DNA from: Macrostomum hystrix
Lineage: Eukaryota > Platyhelminthes > Macrostomidae
Direction of reading: 5' to 3'
Assembly (NCBI GenBank): GCA_950097015.1
Contig: CATNEN010000001.1
Coordinates: 19,162,501-19,226,500, forward strand
Length of the DNA: 64,000 nucleotides
Position numbers and translations under genes: made by a program. The notes beneath the pieces are model-generated. The model was not told the DNA's origin, did not search any database, and saw only the letters and a program-made list of their open reading frames with translations. Positions 1 through 12,644 of this stretch are shown here, piece by piece. Each line of letters starts with the position of its first letter. Within the stretch, counting starts at the first letter, position 1.

Positions 1-12
1 CAAGTTTAGGTG

Positions 13-187
13 CCCATGTCGGTTTAATATTTTCCTATTTGTAATAATGTATTGTAAGAGTTTGTGGCATGTCAAAATCAATCCATATTTGTTATTTGAC
101 CCATGTCAGTTTAATATTTTCGTATTTGTAATAATGTATTGTAAGAGTTTGTGGCATGTCAAAATCAATCCATATTTGTTACTGCTG
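13..187. repeat. 87-bp direct duplication
   Basis: A segment beginning cccatgtc at 13 recurs at 100 with only a few substitutions, giving two tandem copies of about 87 bp. It is AT-rich with no coding sense. It is a simple local duplication. Confidence 0.8.
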
Positions 188-2336
188 TATAATAATCTAC
201 ATAGTTGGAAATTGCTGGTATTATAAATATTACTATCAATATTTATAGTAGTAATAGCTCATTAATGCTGCCTGCTAAACAAGCTTTTCATGCAGATCTA
301 AACAGTGGCATACATAGCCTAGAAATCCATTCCAGGGGTCATTACTGTCTCGGGTGTCACGGCAAGCTCATGCTGATAATTTTCGCTAATTTTTGGTGCT
401 CAGAATTCTGTTGAGTAATTCTAATGGGGCTCCAACCCCTCAGCCACATAGATCGTCACAGCGTCACCTATCCTATATGCAGAGGATAGGCCACCCTCTC
501 CCATTCAAATGCACGCTCTCCTATTTCCCCTGTGTTAGGCAGATTTCTGGTAACCCATACTACTAGTGTTCGGCTACTAGTAGCTAGTATGACCCCCTCG
601 CCTACGCCATTCAGATCAAGGTGTCAAATCTTAGATAGTCCAACTCTTAATCAGTGCACCCACACCTGCAGCCCGGAGAAATATGTAACATGCCCTGTGG
701 CCTGTGACTATGACCTGTTAAGAGTGCCTTCAAGGAAGTGAATATTTCAGTCAAACCAATACATAAAAGTTGCGACACAGACTACTAGATGAGGAGTAGT
801 ATCAACTGTTAGCCGTTCTTACTCTGCATCTGGCGCAGGAGAAAAGGGGAATGACGGAGAGATCGGGAGAGAGAGCAGATGAAAAAAGCACGGTGGAAAG
901 CGGCAGAATTTGAATGTAATTGAAAGTTAGAAACAGGAACAGCCTCTATTTGTCAAAGTCAGTGTGTTAAATATAAGGAAAATGCCTGACCATAGCGGGC
1001 ATGTCTCCTCGAGGCTGATGTAGAGAGGAGAATCTGAGAATCACATGGAATCGAGTCCTCGTTTAATTATTGGTATTAGCATGTAGCATTAATAGAATGG
1101 GACCATATAGGGCCAAAACACCTGTTTATAAAAAATGAGGGCCATTGCATTTGAATTCCCATTGAACTGTAACTTTCACAAAAGCAATCAATATTTTTAT
1201 AGATATTAACTCACACGCTCGTCCAAAGAGTCGAGCTGCAGGCTGATAGTAGCTAGCTCTGAGAGCAAAAGTATTGCAGTAACTTGAGGCTTGCCTAGAA
1301 CCAGACAATGGCAGTTTGACAGCATAGACCTAGTCGTCCATTAGAGTCCATAATGTTGACAAGCGAACAGTCAGGCAGCAAGCAAGGCAGGCTGGAAATG
1401 TTTGAGGAAAATGTATTAGTATCAATATTTAGTGCAAAAACTGAAAACCATGATTAAACTGTGATTACCTCTTTAAAAGTTGAAAAAACTCAAAGCTTGT
1501 GAAATGTGTGCAGCATGTGTTTTGACTAGGGCCTGTTAAGAGTACCTTCAAGGGAATGAATATATCAGTCCAACTGTTAGCTATAGAATACTTAAATAGC
1601 TGTTCCAAGACCAAAAAATTTACCATGCCCATGCTAAATAATTCCTGAAGAAAAAGTTTCAAAGTAGAACTAATTTTCAAGTTAAGAATTCGAAATTGTA
1701 TTTCATGAATTTTTTATGCTTTTTCCTATTAATAGCAATGGTGACATGTTACAGTTTTGGATTTTCTAACTTGACCATTTTGTGGCCCTATAATATGGTA
1801 TTACTTGACATGCCTATAGACTCCAAAAATATATAGTTTGCCAATGAAGTGTAGGTAAATAGTTCATGTGAGTATGTGACAGACATTTGATTTACATATT
1901 GCTAAAAACTTAATTTTAGATGGGACCTACTAGCGGCAATGAATTTCTTCGAAAGAAGGGCTGTGCTAGTAAGTGTTTTATATACAGTAAGATTTAAAGG
2001 AATTGGGCATTTCTGCACCTACTAACTTGGTTTTTGTTCAGAATTGTACAGCTGACTGGAAAAAGGAAAAGGGCAGCTTTCTTAGTTTCTAAAAAATGGG
2101 TGACTGCCTTAAAAACTTGGTAAATATGCTTTCATGCATAATGCTGGTTTGGGTGTTAATTTTTCATTTTATATTTAAACAGTTAATTCAGTAATGGTGT
2201 TGTTCTCTCCCCTGAGGTCAAGGGGAGATTACCTTAAGCATGGCCTCACTTTTAATTCTTGCAGTTCTGGACAAAAGCCTAGTTTAGTGGAAATCTCGAT
2301 TAAATATTTTTAATATCATATACTTCTTCATTTCAG
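188..2336. other. No confident gene; possible upstream exons near the right end
   Basis: This stretch is AT-rich with only short chance ORFs. A sequence of about 40 bp near 716-755 recurs near 1532-1571, so it is dispersed repeat material. At 1920-1968 and 2042-2120 there are short segments bounded by ttttag/gtaagt and ttcag/gtaaat that look like exons, the second giving an open frame rich in Lys/Arg. I could not join them in phase to the exon at 2337, so I do not call them. Confidence 0.4.
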
Positions 2337-3472
2337 CTTGGACTTCAGCATTGCTAGAGAAGTATAGGGGTCTAAGTATAGCAAAAAAAGAACGACTAAG
2401 AAAAGCTGCTAAAAATCGACCTCGCCCAATTAAAAGAATCATTCAGGACTTGGACAAACATAAAGAAACTTACATTGTTATTAGAATTACTGAACATGAC
2501 AGAGCCATTTATCACTGTTCTAAAGATGTCACTGGCACTTTGAGTGGACAGGTCCAAGAAGCATGTAGTTCTATTGTTGATTTTATAAGAGCAGATAAGC
2601 AAGCGCAACACAGGCTTCAAAATTTGCAGCAGCTTCCTCAAACAGAAGGAAAGTTTGAAGAAATTATTAAAAATGGTGTTGTCTACATGCGCAAAGAGCT
2701 TAGTAAAATAGCTAAGGACGCTTATGAAAGGGCAGGCAACTCTGGTGCAATTCAATGGGCACTTATAGCTTCTGATTTAGCTACAGGTCAGAAGAAAGGG
2801 CCAGGACGTTTTATTCCCAACTTCTCTTCACCCCATAATCTTAACCAACAGCAATGTGTTGCACAATTTCAGGCAATTTCTGATCATGGTGAAGTAAAAT
2901 TTTGGTCTCATTCAGAATGGAATGAGAGAAATGTAGCACCTACAATTAGCACTGAAGGTACTCTGGCAAACCAAAATGAAGCATTGCTTGTTGGCATGCA
3001 AGGTACTAGTGCAAATGGTAATGATTCTGCAATAGTGGCTACACAGCAAAATGACTATGCTGCTGAGGCTGAGATAAGCCTCAATGAAGAATGTAGTCAA
3101 AGTGCAGAAGCATCACAAAGTAATGTCAATGATATTACCAGTCTCAACAATACTACTTCAAATATCAATAGTATTGAAAATTTATTCCAAAATCCAGACG
3201 CTTATTTAGAAGACATTCATTTGCAGCAACTTAGAAGTTCTCAAAATCAAGTAATACATAGTCACCTACGTCTTGCTCAGTTTTCGCAGAATTATTACCC
3301 AGGTATGTTATTGCCACATGAAATACAGATATCTGAGTCTCAAGTACCTCCTCAGGTACCTTTACAATTTTCATTACCAAGCCTGTCACATATGACACAG
3401 CAAAGTGCTGCTGAAGAACATGTTATCTCACAACAGCCAAACAGTAGGACAGTCCATCTTTTTCCTAGATAG
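2337..3472 (+). CDS. Terminal exon of an unrecognised protein (C-terminal about 378 aa)
   Basis: An open frame of 378 codons follows a good 3' splice site (pyrimidine-rich tract ending tttcag at 2331-2336) and ends at TAG. No ATG precedes the conserved-looking start, so this is probably the last exon of a spliced gene. The first 130 residues are charged and helical-looking (Lys/Arg-rich stretch, then an alternating basic/hydrophobic segment with the phrase ITEHDRAIYHC). The remainder is low-complexity Gln/Ser/Asn-rich, typical of a disordered tail. A poly(A) signal lies 20 bases after the stop. I do not recognise a family. A DNA-binding or domesticated-transposon regulator is possible but unsupported. 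Codon choice is AT-rich, unlike the GC-rich genes to the right. Confidence 0.6.
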
Positions 3473-3491
3473 ACTAGACTGCAAATTGTTA

Positions 3492-3497
3492 AATAAA
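3492..3497 (+). promoter_or_regulatory. Poly(A) signal AATAAA
   Basis: AATAAA lies 20 nt after the TAG stop of the preceding exon, which supports that exon being the real 3' end of a plus-strand gene. Confidence 0.55.
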
Positions 3498-5351
3498 ACA
3501 GTTCAGTATATTGCACTTTATAGATGTGCTATTAAAATCAATGAGGATAATGTACATTGCACTCTTTAGAAGTGCTGTAAGCCTCAGTAGAAAGCTTTTT
3601 AATGTAGATTGATATAGCTATTATGTGCTGTATTCATTTTAACCACTTGCATTTAACATAGTGCTGTGAAGCTAAAGTCTTAAAAATTGACCAAAGCTCT
3701 GAATACCTTGCACTCTAAATCTATGGGCACTTCTGGAAACCTTCTCGCTTGGCAAAAATGGATAAAAATATAGGTAGGGTCAGCTGTCAACTCACTATTT
3801 AAATCTGAGATCCATATTTGCCATCTGGTGTGCCTGATAATCTTTTGTATACAGTTATTTTGCTACTATACAAGGTGATAACCTTGTATTCTAGCATTAT
3901 AAAAATGTTTACAATAGAGAGCCAATTCCAGTTAAAAATTACCAATATATATTATGTTTTACATATACCAACATATACAAAATAATTATTTGCTTCCCTT
4001 TCTAAACAAGTAGCTATATAGTCTACTCTACTATTTGATCTTAAATTATTATTTCACTTTGCTAGTTCAATATACACATAAGAAAAATTGATAGGCCTAC
4101 AAAGCAATGTTATAGCCTGACTATATTCCTAGAGCCATTATTTTTCCCTTTTGAATCATGTTCTACTTGCTTTTTATTTGATATTTCTAATTTCATTCAT
4201 GTTATCTTCATGTGGACAAAATTCATGAAATTATCTTGCATAATAAAAGGGTTACAAGACATTTACTTGAATTCTGAAACAATTGAAAAGTTTTTGTTTG
4301 ACTAGAAGGTCTACTCAAGACTTTGTCTTTTTGGAGACTAAATAAGTTCATTCAAGGAATACAAAACTTGAAAAAAATATTCAACTCTTTTTCAAACCCT
4401 GGGCAACTATATTGAGTGTATAGTTCTCATTTTTAGACTAAAAAGCCATAATTTTGAATTTATGCCTAGTTATAACATAGATATAATTAGATAGATAACA
4501 TAGATAACATAGATATAATTAGATAGCAAGGAGAGGAAATTTTTAGTTATTAAATTATTAAATTTGGTCTATGAAAATAAGAGCAGCACTGATTATAGGC
4601 ATAGCTAGTTATGTCTAAATATAAATATTTATTCCATCCTTAAACTGAAGGAATTCCTCTAGCCAAATAGGGTTGTAACTGTAACATTTATTCCAATAAA
4701 AACATATAATAGCTAAATTTAGGCTAAGAAATTAGTATCTTCATATAGGACTAGCTACTTCTGTTCTGTCCTCTTCAAAAGAGACTAATTTTTTAAAGAT
4801 TCGCATAGGGCATAGCTATAGCTATGCTATAGCAAATGTTTACAAGAAACTCACATAGATAATTCACACAAATGATATATGTGATCCTACATTAGTACTA
4901 CTGTTTGTTGTATCTGACTTTCTATCTAATTTTTTATATAAAAATTCGAATTTTTTAATGCAGAAACCAAATTATTTGTCCTTCTATGCATGATATTAGA
5001 TCATTGGTATATTAAAGTGCTAAACTTTACCCAACTTTTAGAGTAAAATTAAACTTAGTAAAGTCAAAGAAAAAATTTAAGAATTTGATGAAGAAAATCA
5101 AGTATGATTATCTTAAACAATAAAGCTATTAAGTGGCAAAGTTTTGGTATTTTCTTAGAAAAGAAAAACTCTTTCATGTGTCCAAAGAGGCCAGGTAATA
5201 TTTGAACTGACAAACTCACCTATAACTTACATATACTGCTATAGCTACCTCACCGTTAGTTTACTGGTACAACACTTCCTTGAATCATGTTTGTTAATTT
5301 CCAAGAAACATAATTTGCGTGATTAACGAGTTTGGCAATACATAATTTCAG
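3498..5351. other. AT-rich spacer or intron, nothing recognised
   Basis: No long ORF, RNA gene or transposon was seen. A short tandem duplication of an ataacatagata-type sequence lies at about 4476-4525. The right end (to 5351) is a plausible intron end, because it leads into the acceptor at 5350-5351. Confidence 0.5.
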
Positions 5352-5987
5352 GCATCAAAGAAAAAGTCGGCCGGCCGAAAGAAGGGTCGGGCCGACGCCC
5401 GGCCCTTGCGGGCCCCGCCACGCCCCCCGCCCCGCCCCCCGCCAACGCCTCCGCCATCGCCGCCACCGTCCAGGCCGGCCACCAGGGCTTCATATGCCCG
5501 GGTGGCCGGTGCTCCCCCCCTGATCCCGACCCAGCCTGCCCCTGCCCCAGTCCGCCCTCTTCTCCCCGCCCAACCCAACCTTCCAGCCCGCCCCATCCCT
5601 CCTCAACCCAACCCAGGCCCACAACCCACCCTCACCACCCCTGCCCCAGTCGGCCAACCGCCCCGTCCAGCCCGCCCCATCCCTCCTCAACCCAACCCAG
5701 GCCCACAACCCACCCTCACCACCCCTGCCCCAGTCGGCCAACCGCCCCGTCCAGCCCGCCCCATCCCTCCTCAACCCAACCCAGGCCCACAACCCACCCT
5801 TACCACCCCTGCCCCAGTCGGCCAACCCCCCCGTCCAGCCCGTCCCAACCCTCCCCAACCCAACCCAGGCCCAGCCCACCCTCCCCCCAATCCCCAGCAG
5901 CACAGCCGCCGCGGCCGCCCTCGTCATCGGGGAGGCCGCAAATGGCGGAACTGGAAGACGAATGTGACTTTCTGTGCCTTTAAATAG
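5352..5987 (+). CDS. Terminal exon of a Lys-rich/Pro-rich repeat protein
   Basis: The frame opens directly after an acceptor (aatttcag, AG at 5350-5351) and runs 211 codons to TAG. It begins with a basic patch (SKKKSAGRKKGR), passes through a poly-proline section, then has three near-identical 28-residue repeats (84-bp units starting near 5612, 5696 and 5780) rich in Pro, Gln, Thr and Arg. It ends in an Arg-rich tail (RRGRPRHRGGRKWR). GC content jumps from about one third to about 70% exactly at the splice site. A disordered nucleic-acid-binding or scaffold protein is my guess. No domain is recognised. The minus strand is also open (Gly-rich) because the repeat lacks stops in several frames, but it has no splice or start context. 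Confidence 0.5.
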   Translation, partial: ASKKKSAGRKKGRADARPLRAPPRPPPRPPPTPPPSPPPSRPATRASYARVAGAPPLIPTQPAPAPVRPLLPAQPNLPARPIPPQPNPGPQPTLTTPAPVGQPPRPARPIPPQPNPGPQPTLTTPAPVGQPPRPARPIPPQPNPGPQPTLTTPAPVGQPPRPARPNPPQPNPGPAHPPPNPQQHSRRGRPRHRGGRKWRNWKTNVTFCAFK

Positions 5988-6734
5988 TGCTGTTGACAAA
6001 GACCCTCCTAACTCTATAAATTAATTCTTCAGTGCAGTCAATAGCAGAAATATGCATTTATTCGTTGATTCGGGGTTTTGGGATTTACAGCTTTAATCCC
6101 AGATCCCAAGCCCTTCTCTGATCCACAAAGCCTTCTCCAAATTCCCACTTCTTCAGTTATTGACTTTATCATGCAATCATCCCCGTTCATTAGTTATCCT
6201 ATTTCATGAGTTATCCCCGTTACTCAGTTATACAGGATTGTACTAACAACCGTCCTTCGTCCTTGCTCTATATTTTTTCTTTTAAAAATTTGCAGAGAGA
6301 CAGCGTGCGAGCCTACCTGCTCCTGATGGAGCAGGTAAAGCTCCGGAGTCTGTCCGCCTATTGCCGAGGGTGAGTAAATTTTTTGTCAGATTCACAGCTA
6401 ACGATGGAATCAATTCAATTGCCAGAAGGCCTTGTATTTTGCAGAAATATCGGTTTCATGCCGCCCTGGCATTGGGGCCCGGGCGGGCCGCCAGGAGGCG
6501 GCGGGATCGCTTTCTGGTGAGTTCTGGGGAAGCAAAAATTTGGAAAAGTCGGTCCAGCCAAAAAATAAATACGCTATTTTCTGTCTATGTGTGCCTGATC
6601 CTGTCTATCTGCCCTGCCCCTGTGTAAATCGGGCAATTTTATTGGCCACAAGTCTTAGAAAAAAGGAAGATATCAGCTCCGCTTCCAGTCCAAATTTTAA
6701 TTTTAGAATGTGAATAGCAATTAAGCCGCCCCGA
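5988..6734. other. No gene seen
   Basis: This is mostly AT-rich sequence with a short GC island near 6470-6510. ORFs of 88-93 codons here overlap in two frames and show no coding character. Confidence 0.4.
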
Positions 6735-7010
6735 GTTATTCAGTTATTAAAAAATTCGTCACTAACTAAATTCGTCACTTCATCAGATATCCCCTTAAGC
6801 AGCTATCCCCTTTCACCAGTTATCCCCCATCTACAGTTATCCCATATCGGCAGAAATCCCATTTCATCAGATAGCCCACTTCAGGAGTAATCCCACTTAA
6901 CCTGTTATCTTACTTCAGCAGTTATCTAACTTCATCAGTAATTCAACTTCTGCAGTTTTCCCAGTGCAGCAGTTATCCCACTTCAGCAGTTATCCCACAT
7001 CAGGGGTAGC
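6735..7010. repeat. Degenerate cagttatccc repeat field
   Basis: The phrase cagttatccc(a) and close variants recurs at irregular 12-17 bp spacing through this stretch. It looks like an old minisatellite that has drifted. Confidence 0.6.
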
Positions 7011-8002
7011 AGGGGCCATCAGATTAGCGAGTTTAAAAAATATGTTTATCCAGACGCAAATGTATTTTATCTTCAAGGGCAATAAATTTCGAAGGTCCCA
7101 GCGAAAAAAGTAAATTTCTATGTGCATCCGTTTAAAAAAGACATCGCTTAGAAAAGTGGCCTTTAATAAAATTTACAGTCTTTAAGTGTCGCGACCTTCT
7201 ACTCTAGTAGTCCTTGCAAATAACTACTAATTTTGACTACTAACTAAACTTTTCCGTTTAGCTTCCAGTGCAGATGCTGCTATATAGGGGTCCTTTGACT
7301 AAACCCTTCTCACACCGAGCCAAACTAACGGCCGTTTAATTTATCGATCCTTCCAAACCAAAAATATTTGTCAGTCATTTAACACCCACCCCATTCCCAA
7401 AACCCCATATTCGCGTGCGATTCGCTGTGATTCATTTAATGACACCCACCCCATTTCCCAAACCCCATAATCGCGTGTCCTCTCTGTCTTGAGGCTCCTG
7501 GCTTGCCTATTATGGTGTCCTGCATATCACACCATCTATTTAACACAAGACCAGAACAAAGACGCTCGTTCAGTCTCGACTCTCAAACTATTTTGTCATT
7601 AGATAGTGGACTTGTTGATTCTATTAAGAAAGAAAATTGTTTATCGAATCTAATAAACTTCAGTACATCTTTATTTTTATAACGTTGAGATTTGCAAAGA
7701 CTATCTGAGATTGAGAAAAACAGAATAACTCTGAGAAGAACATATTCTCATCGCATTCTCCCTAACTCTCCTCTTTATTAAAGACCAAGGAACAACTAAA
7801 CATCATTATTTCGTTTCTTTTATTAAAAATGGCTAATTTTGTTGACTATATTATTGACTATTTTCGTATTGTGGATTGTTCATATTGTTCATTGTTTAAT
7901 TCGGGCAGACAGGAGGGAGTGAGGGGCAGAGAGGAGAGAATTGAGATCATGGGATTAGAATTGAGATCATGGGATTGGAAAGGGGATCGTGGGATTGGAA
8001 AG
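7011..8002. other. No gene seen; short tandem duplication
   Basis: Two copies of a segment containing cacccaccccatt and ending cgcgtg lie at about 7374-7420 and 7432-7480. The rest shows no coding or RNA signal. Confidence 0.4.
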
Positions 8003-8350
8003 TGGTCAGTGCCCTCCTTGCTAGAGAGGGGTCAGTGCCCTCCCTGCTAGAGGGGCCAGTTCCCTCCCTGCTAGAGTGATCAGTGCCCTCCCTGCTAGAG
8101 AGGGGTCAGTGCCCTCCCTGCTAGAGGGGCCAGTTCCCTCCCTGCTAGAGCGATCAGTGCCCTCCCTGCTAGAGCGGCCAGTTCCCTCCCTGTTAGAAGG
8201 GGTCAGTGCCCTCCCTGCTAGAGAGGGGTCAGTGCCCTCCCTGCTAGAGGGGCCAGTTCCCTCCCTGCTAGAGTGATCAGTGCCCTCCCTGCTAGAGGGG
8301 CCAGTGCCCTCCCTGCTAGAGGGGTCAGTGCCCCCATGTTATAGAGGGGA
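8003..8350. repeat. Minisatellite, unit about 24-26 bp (ccctccctgctagag)
   Basis: About fourteen units share the core ccctccctgctagag, alternating with gtcagtg or ccagtt linkers. Both strands are open through it, so the ORFs here are repeat artefacts. Confidence 0.9.
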
Positions 8351-8360
8351 CCAGTGCCCT

Positions 8361-8412
8361 CAGGCAAGCAGGCAGGCAGGTAGGCAGACAGACAGGTAGA
8401 CAGACAGGACAG
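8361..8412. repeat. (CAGG/CAGA)n microsatellite
   Basis: Tetranucleotide cagg, cagg and caga units directly follow the minisatellite. Confidence 0.85.
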
Positions 8413-10698
8413 GATCAGATATCTACCCCATACTTTACTTGTATGGCTTACTAAATCTAGCCCAAATCTACCAAACCCAACCCCAACCCCACCCAATGCA
8501 GCCTCCTCTCCACTCCACCCTAGCTCTCCACCCTCTAAGCTTCTACTCTTCTACTTACACTTCCACTTCTTCCATGTGTTCATGAGCCATGACCCATGTG
8601 CTCAAATCTCTATCTGGCCTACAAGATAAAAATGGTTACCAACCCTGTCCTAATAGGTCAGTGTCCATAGATCTTATATTCCCTAGATAACCTACTCCCC
8701 ATTCAAGCAATGTGAAAAATGTGATCCCACTAAAAAACATTTAATAAACTTGACCATGTCCATGCTCACTCAGAGCTCAAGTTCAGTAGCTATGGGACAT
8801 AGGCAGTTATTTTTGTTTGGATGGCATTAAAAAGATGTAGCAGAAATTTATTTAGTTGCCAATGTTTCCTATCTGTGTGAGCTATGCTCAATAGCAAATA
8901 GATGGTGCCAGAGTATTAAACTCATGTAGCTGCTGTATGAGGAGCTGCGCCACCCAAGTGCCACAGGGCCACAGGGATCCTTTTCCCTTCCTCCAATTCC
9001 TATTCACTCATATTCCTATCCTTCTAGCCTACACAGAATTGTAGTCTATACTTTGACAGCACTTCATATGGCACCACAGAACATTAAATCAGCATTAGCA
9101 CTTGGCAATTTTTTTCAAGTCTCCTTTTGTTTCTTTGCATGGGGCTTAGGTATCTTTACTAGGCATACTCTTGCTATAAAATGCAACATGTAAAATGAAT
9201 ATTTACATAAAATACTGGCAATTTTCTCTCAAGCTACTGAGCTTAAACCAAATTAGAAATACATTGGGTCTAGGGGCACACAAAAGTCCCTAGAGTGCTA
9301 CATCTAGGTAATAAAGATCCATGGATTTGTCAATGATTAGAATAGTTCTAACGTGTTACATGACACTCATAAAACAAAGTCATACACAGTCATAGACAGT
9401 TAGGCCTACAGATGACAGATGTTAGACTTTGGTTCCAATTTTCTTATTTCTTCCCCTCATTTTATTAGATCTTTCTTTTAAAAGCACCATTCTTTTAAAT
9501 CTGTGACCTATGAAGTGGGTGCAAATTGGCAAGTATACCATACTGACCATACCATTTTTGGAATTGGATATACAATAGTCAATTAGTCTACTTTCGATTA
9601 CATATTCCACTAATTATCAATTCAATCATAGAATTAAGCCCTGCGGAATTTTTTAGGGGCAACACTAGTCCTTGATCCTAGGCTCCCAGCTCATAGATCC
9701 CATATCCCAGTAGTTGCTTGGAAATCTTAATAAGAATTTATATTCCTGGGTCCCAATTTCATTTAGAATAATTCATTGTTTCCATACAATTATGACAAGT
9801 TGCCAGCCAATAAGCTAGGCCTATGCATATAGACTAATAGACCCAATATACAGGTTTTTATTCTAATATTAAGACTTGTTAAGATAAGCATAAACTCTGT
9901 AGCCTATGTAAAAAAGGCTTGGATAGCTCACTATTTATAATACACTGAAACTTTATACTCTTAGAGGTCTACATTTTAATACATAAATGGAATGTGGGTG
10001 CATTCATTTAGTGATGATCATAGCAGGTCACATATTAGCTATGAGCCGAGCTGACAAGTTAGGACAGTGGCACTGGGTTGAGAGCAGTAGATTCATATTG
10101 TTTGAGTTAAACACTTTGAATGTGCAAGTCAAACATAAAACAAACAACAGACTCATACTACCTCCCCAAGCCTGTGATTAGCAGTAACACTTGTCCAGCT
10201 CTGCACATTACTTCGTATTGTATTCTGCTAAATTTCAATATTCTCCGCTTTCACATTATGCCTTGCTTTTATACTGTGAAACAAACTATTTATAACTTGA
10301 CGTACCCTTGTTCTCAAAGAAAATGACCGCGAAACGTTAATTTAAATGGTCCCTCATAACATACAGTGCAGAAACCATCTTTCCTAGAAAGCAAGTCGTT
10401 TCATAACGTAACTGTTGTTGCTCGGTCGTATAAAATCTCATTCGAATTATGACTTTCCAATGCTCATTTAAATGGGCCAACTTTTCTACAGAGCATGCTT
10501 TAGGACACATTATTGTTATTGCTTACTTATAAAAAACTTTCGCTCGGGGAAACTGTTAACTTTCATTGCCTCCCAATCATCATTCTAATTTTCGAAATTA
10601 TTCCTTTAATCCTACTTCTAAGTTGGAATTCTATTTTCCTAATTGAAATTTTCTTCTAATTTTAAATTTCATTTAAAGCATTTAATGCATTGTTGCAG
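8413..10698. other. AT-rich, no gene seen
   Basis: This is 2.3 kb of AT-rich sequence with only chance ORFs of about 60-70 codons and no recognised repeat or RNA gene. The end (10690-10698) forms a splice acceptor, ttgttgcag. Confidence 0.4.
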
Positions 10699-10699
10699 A

Positions 10700-10708
10700 A
10701 TGGATGCT

Positions 10709-10759
<51 letters not shown>

Positions 10760-10825
10760 GTCGCTGCTGAACGGCGGCGCCTACGGCGGCTAAGATCTGG
10801 AAATATGCGAATCTGGAAGATATGA
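10700..10825 (+). CDS. Candidate short exon with poly-proline (CCG)n tract
   Basis: An ATG sits 2 nt after an acceptor-like ttgttgcag. The frame reads MDA, then about 17 prolines from a pure (CCG)n tract at about 10713-10759, then an Arg-rich tail to a TGA. The trinucleotide run alone would give an ORF by chance, so coding status is doubtful. A 5' exon of a proline-rich protein is the alternative. Confidence 0.3.
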
Positions 10826-11410
10826 AATGGAAGTTATGGAAAGATAAGATAAGATTAGGAAGTTAAGATATGGAAATCTGGAAATTGTTGTAGCAGTAAT
10901 GACAGATATGACAGAAATGAATGATAGACAGCGTCTATTTTTGTGTCTAACAGAACTCGCCAACACAACTCGCTGTTCACGGATGCCGACTTTGAGAATG
11001 GCGGCGGCGCCAAATAAAAAGGAGCCTATTTTTGGATAATTGTGTTGCCTTCAATCTTCTTTCCTTTGCCATCACGGAGTCATTTTATCGCAGTACTTCA
11101 TTCACTTTGATTTGACATTATTAATACGTTGTGCTAAAGCCTGCACCATTCCAGGATTAACTTGTGTCTGATGGCAGCTGCTGACTCTTGTTGTGCGATT
11201 CTGCCTAGTGCACTAGCCACGTGGCTACCTCTCTTCGACCTGTGGTCTAGATCAGTGATGCGCCTGCATTTCCAGTAAGTTACTTGACATTTTCTAATGT
11301 GAATATGAATGAAGATCAAGTCCTGTTTTAATCTGTCCATCACTAGTCATTCTGAAATTCATTTGTCATTCTAAATCTGTCATTGTGGAATTCATTTCTG
11401 TTAGAAATAC

Positions 11411-11571
11411 CTGTTAGACCAAGAGCGTCATTTGTTAGGCCGACAGCGTCACTTGTTAGACAGAGAGCGTCACCTGTTAGACAAAGAGCGTCACCTGTTA
11501 GACAGAGAGCGTCACCTTTTAGACAGAGAGCGTCACCTGTTAGACAGAGAGCCTGTGATCACCTGTTCTGT
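11411..11571. repeat. 21-bp minisatellite (ctgttagacagagagcgtca)
   Basis: Seven to eight units of 21 bp repeat in tandem. It gives overlapping arginine-rich ORFs in two frames that are repeat artefacts. Confidence 0.9.
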
Positions 11572-11650
11572 TAGACACAGTGTTCACCTGTTCTGCTTGG
11601 CATGGTACCTGTTAAACATCAAGCCCGTACTCACCTGCACTACTCAAACA

Positions 11651-11974
11651 GGCCTACCGACACGTATGGCCTTCATCAGACGCATCAACGGGCTCTCAAA
11701 CTTGGTTGTCAACTTGGACAATCCATCAGCTCCAGGCTTGTCCCGTCAGGACCTGCTACAGGAGCTGCTGCAGTCCAACCTGATCACGGAGCTGCGCTCG
11801 AAACCGGAGGTCAAGCGAATGGGCCTGGACGTCTGCTGCCTGGGTTGGCGGCTTCGGTGGCGGAGGCGGCGTCGCAGCAGAAGCGGCGGTGGCGCCACCG
11901 GCAGACGGAAGCAGGGCCAGGTGTCACCCGTGCTGCCGATATCGGATCCGCAGACCTGCCTCACCGACGCCTGA
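11651..11974 (+). CDS. Candidate GC-rich coding exon, unrecognised
   Basis: After an acceptor-like sequence (ctactcaaacag, AG at 11650-11651) the frame reads MAFIRRINGLSNLV..., an amphipathic helical stretch with LSRQDLLQELLQSN, then an Arg-rich run and a TGA at 11972-11974. Third positions are GC-rich, like the real exons further right. The middle of another frame (11602-12231) is also open, so a frameshift or different exon limits are possible. No family is recognised. Confidence 0.35.
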   Translation, partial: GLPTRMAFIRRINGLSNLVVNLDNPSAPGLSRQDLLQELLQSNLITELRSKPEVKRMGLDVCCLGWRLRWRRRRRSRSGGGATGRRKQGQVSPVLPISDPQTCLTDA

Positions 11975-12640
11975 CTTGCGTGTTGAGAAAGTGCAAACCC
12001 TGGACTGACCTCAGTGAGACAGGTGGCAAGCTGTCTCGCAAGACTGAATCTTTCTCCTGTTGCGCCCGCTTTTGTATGTGCTCCTGCTTAATCTGTGCTA
12101 ATTATTGCTTCTCTGTGCTCATTATTGCTTATCTGTACTCATTATTGCTTCTCTGTGCTCATTCTTGTACTGCTGTGCTGCGATTCTGGCTACGACTCCA
12201 AGAAAAGGTTACGACTCTGTCAAAATCCTAATCGAACTGTTTACTACAAATCATTCATAATAGGGCTCATATACTTCAAAGCTCAAAGTGCTTTCTAAGA
12301 AAATGATTCACCGGTTTCATTGGCATCAATGAAACTGACAATCACACAAACGATTAGAATTTTAGCAGATATTTCGTCATTTTCAAGGCGAAAATGTTTC
12401 ATTTTTAATGCGTCATTGTACTTCGTCATATCATGTGGAATTGTGTTCTAGCTTTTTGCGTCATCATTTCAACCACTACGCTAATTCTTTTCTATGTAAT
12501 CCAACTCATTTTTGTAAGTAAACTTTAAAGTTTATCGCTAGTTATTTATTTCTTAAACAGCAGCACAAATCTTCATGCTGCAATAATAATTATTAAAAGT
12601 ATACTTTCGTTCATAAAAAATTCTCTTTTATTTCTGTGAG
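11975..12640. other. No gene seen
   Basis: A short run of gctcattattgctt(c/a)tctgt repeats lies near 12090-12170. Otherwise this is AT-rich sequence. Confidence 0.4.
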
Positions 12641-12644
12641 ACTA

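Noticed and set aside
5323-5999. Gly/Trp-rich minus-strand ORFs of 82-169 codons
   Set aside because: Antisense of the Pro-rich repeat exon, without acceptor or start context.
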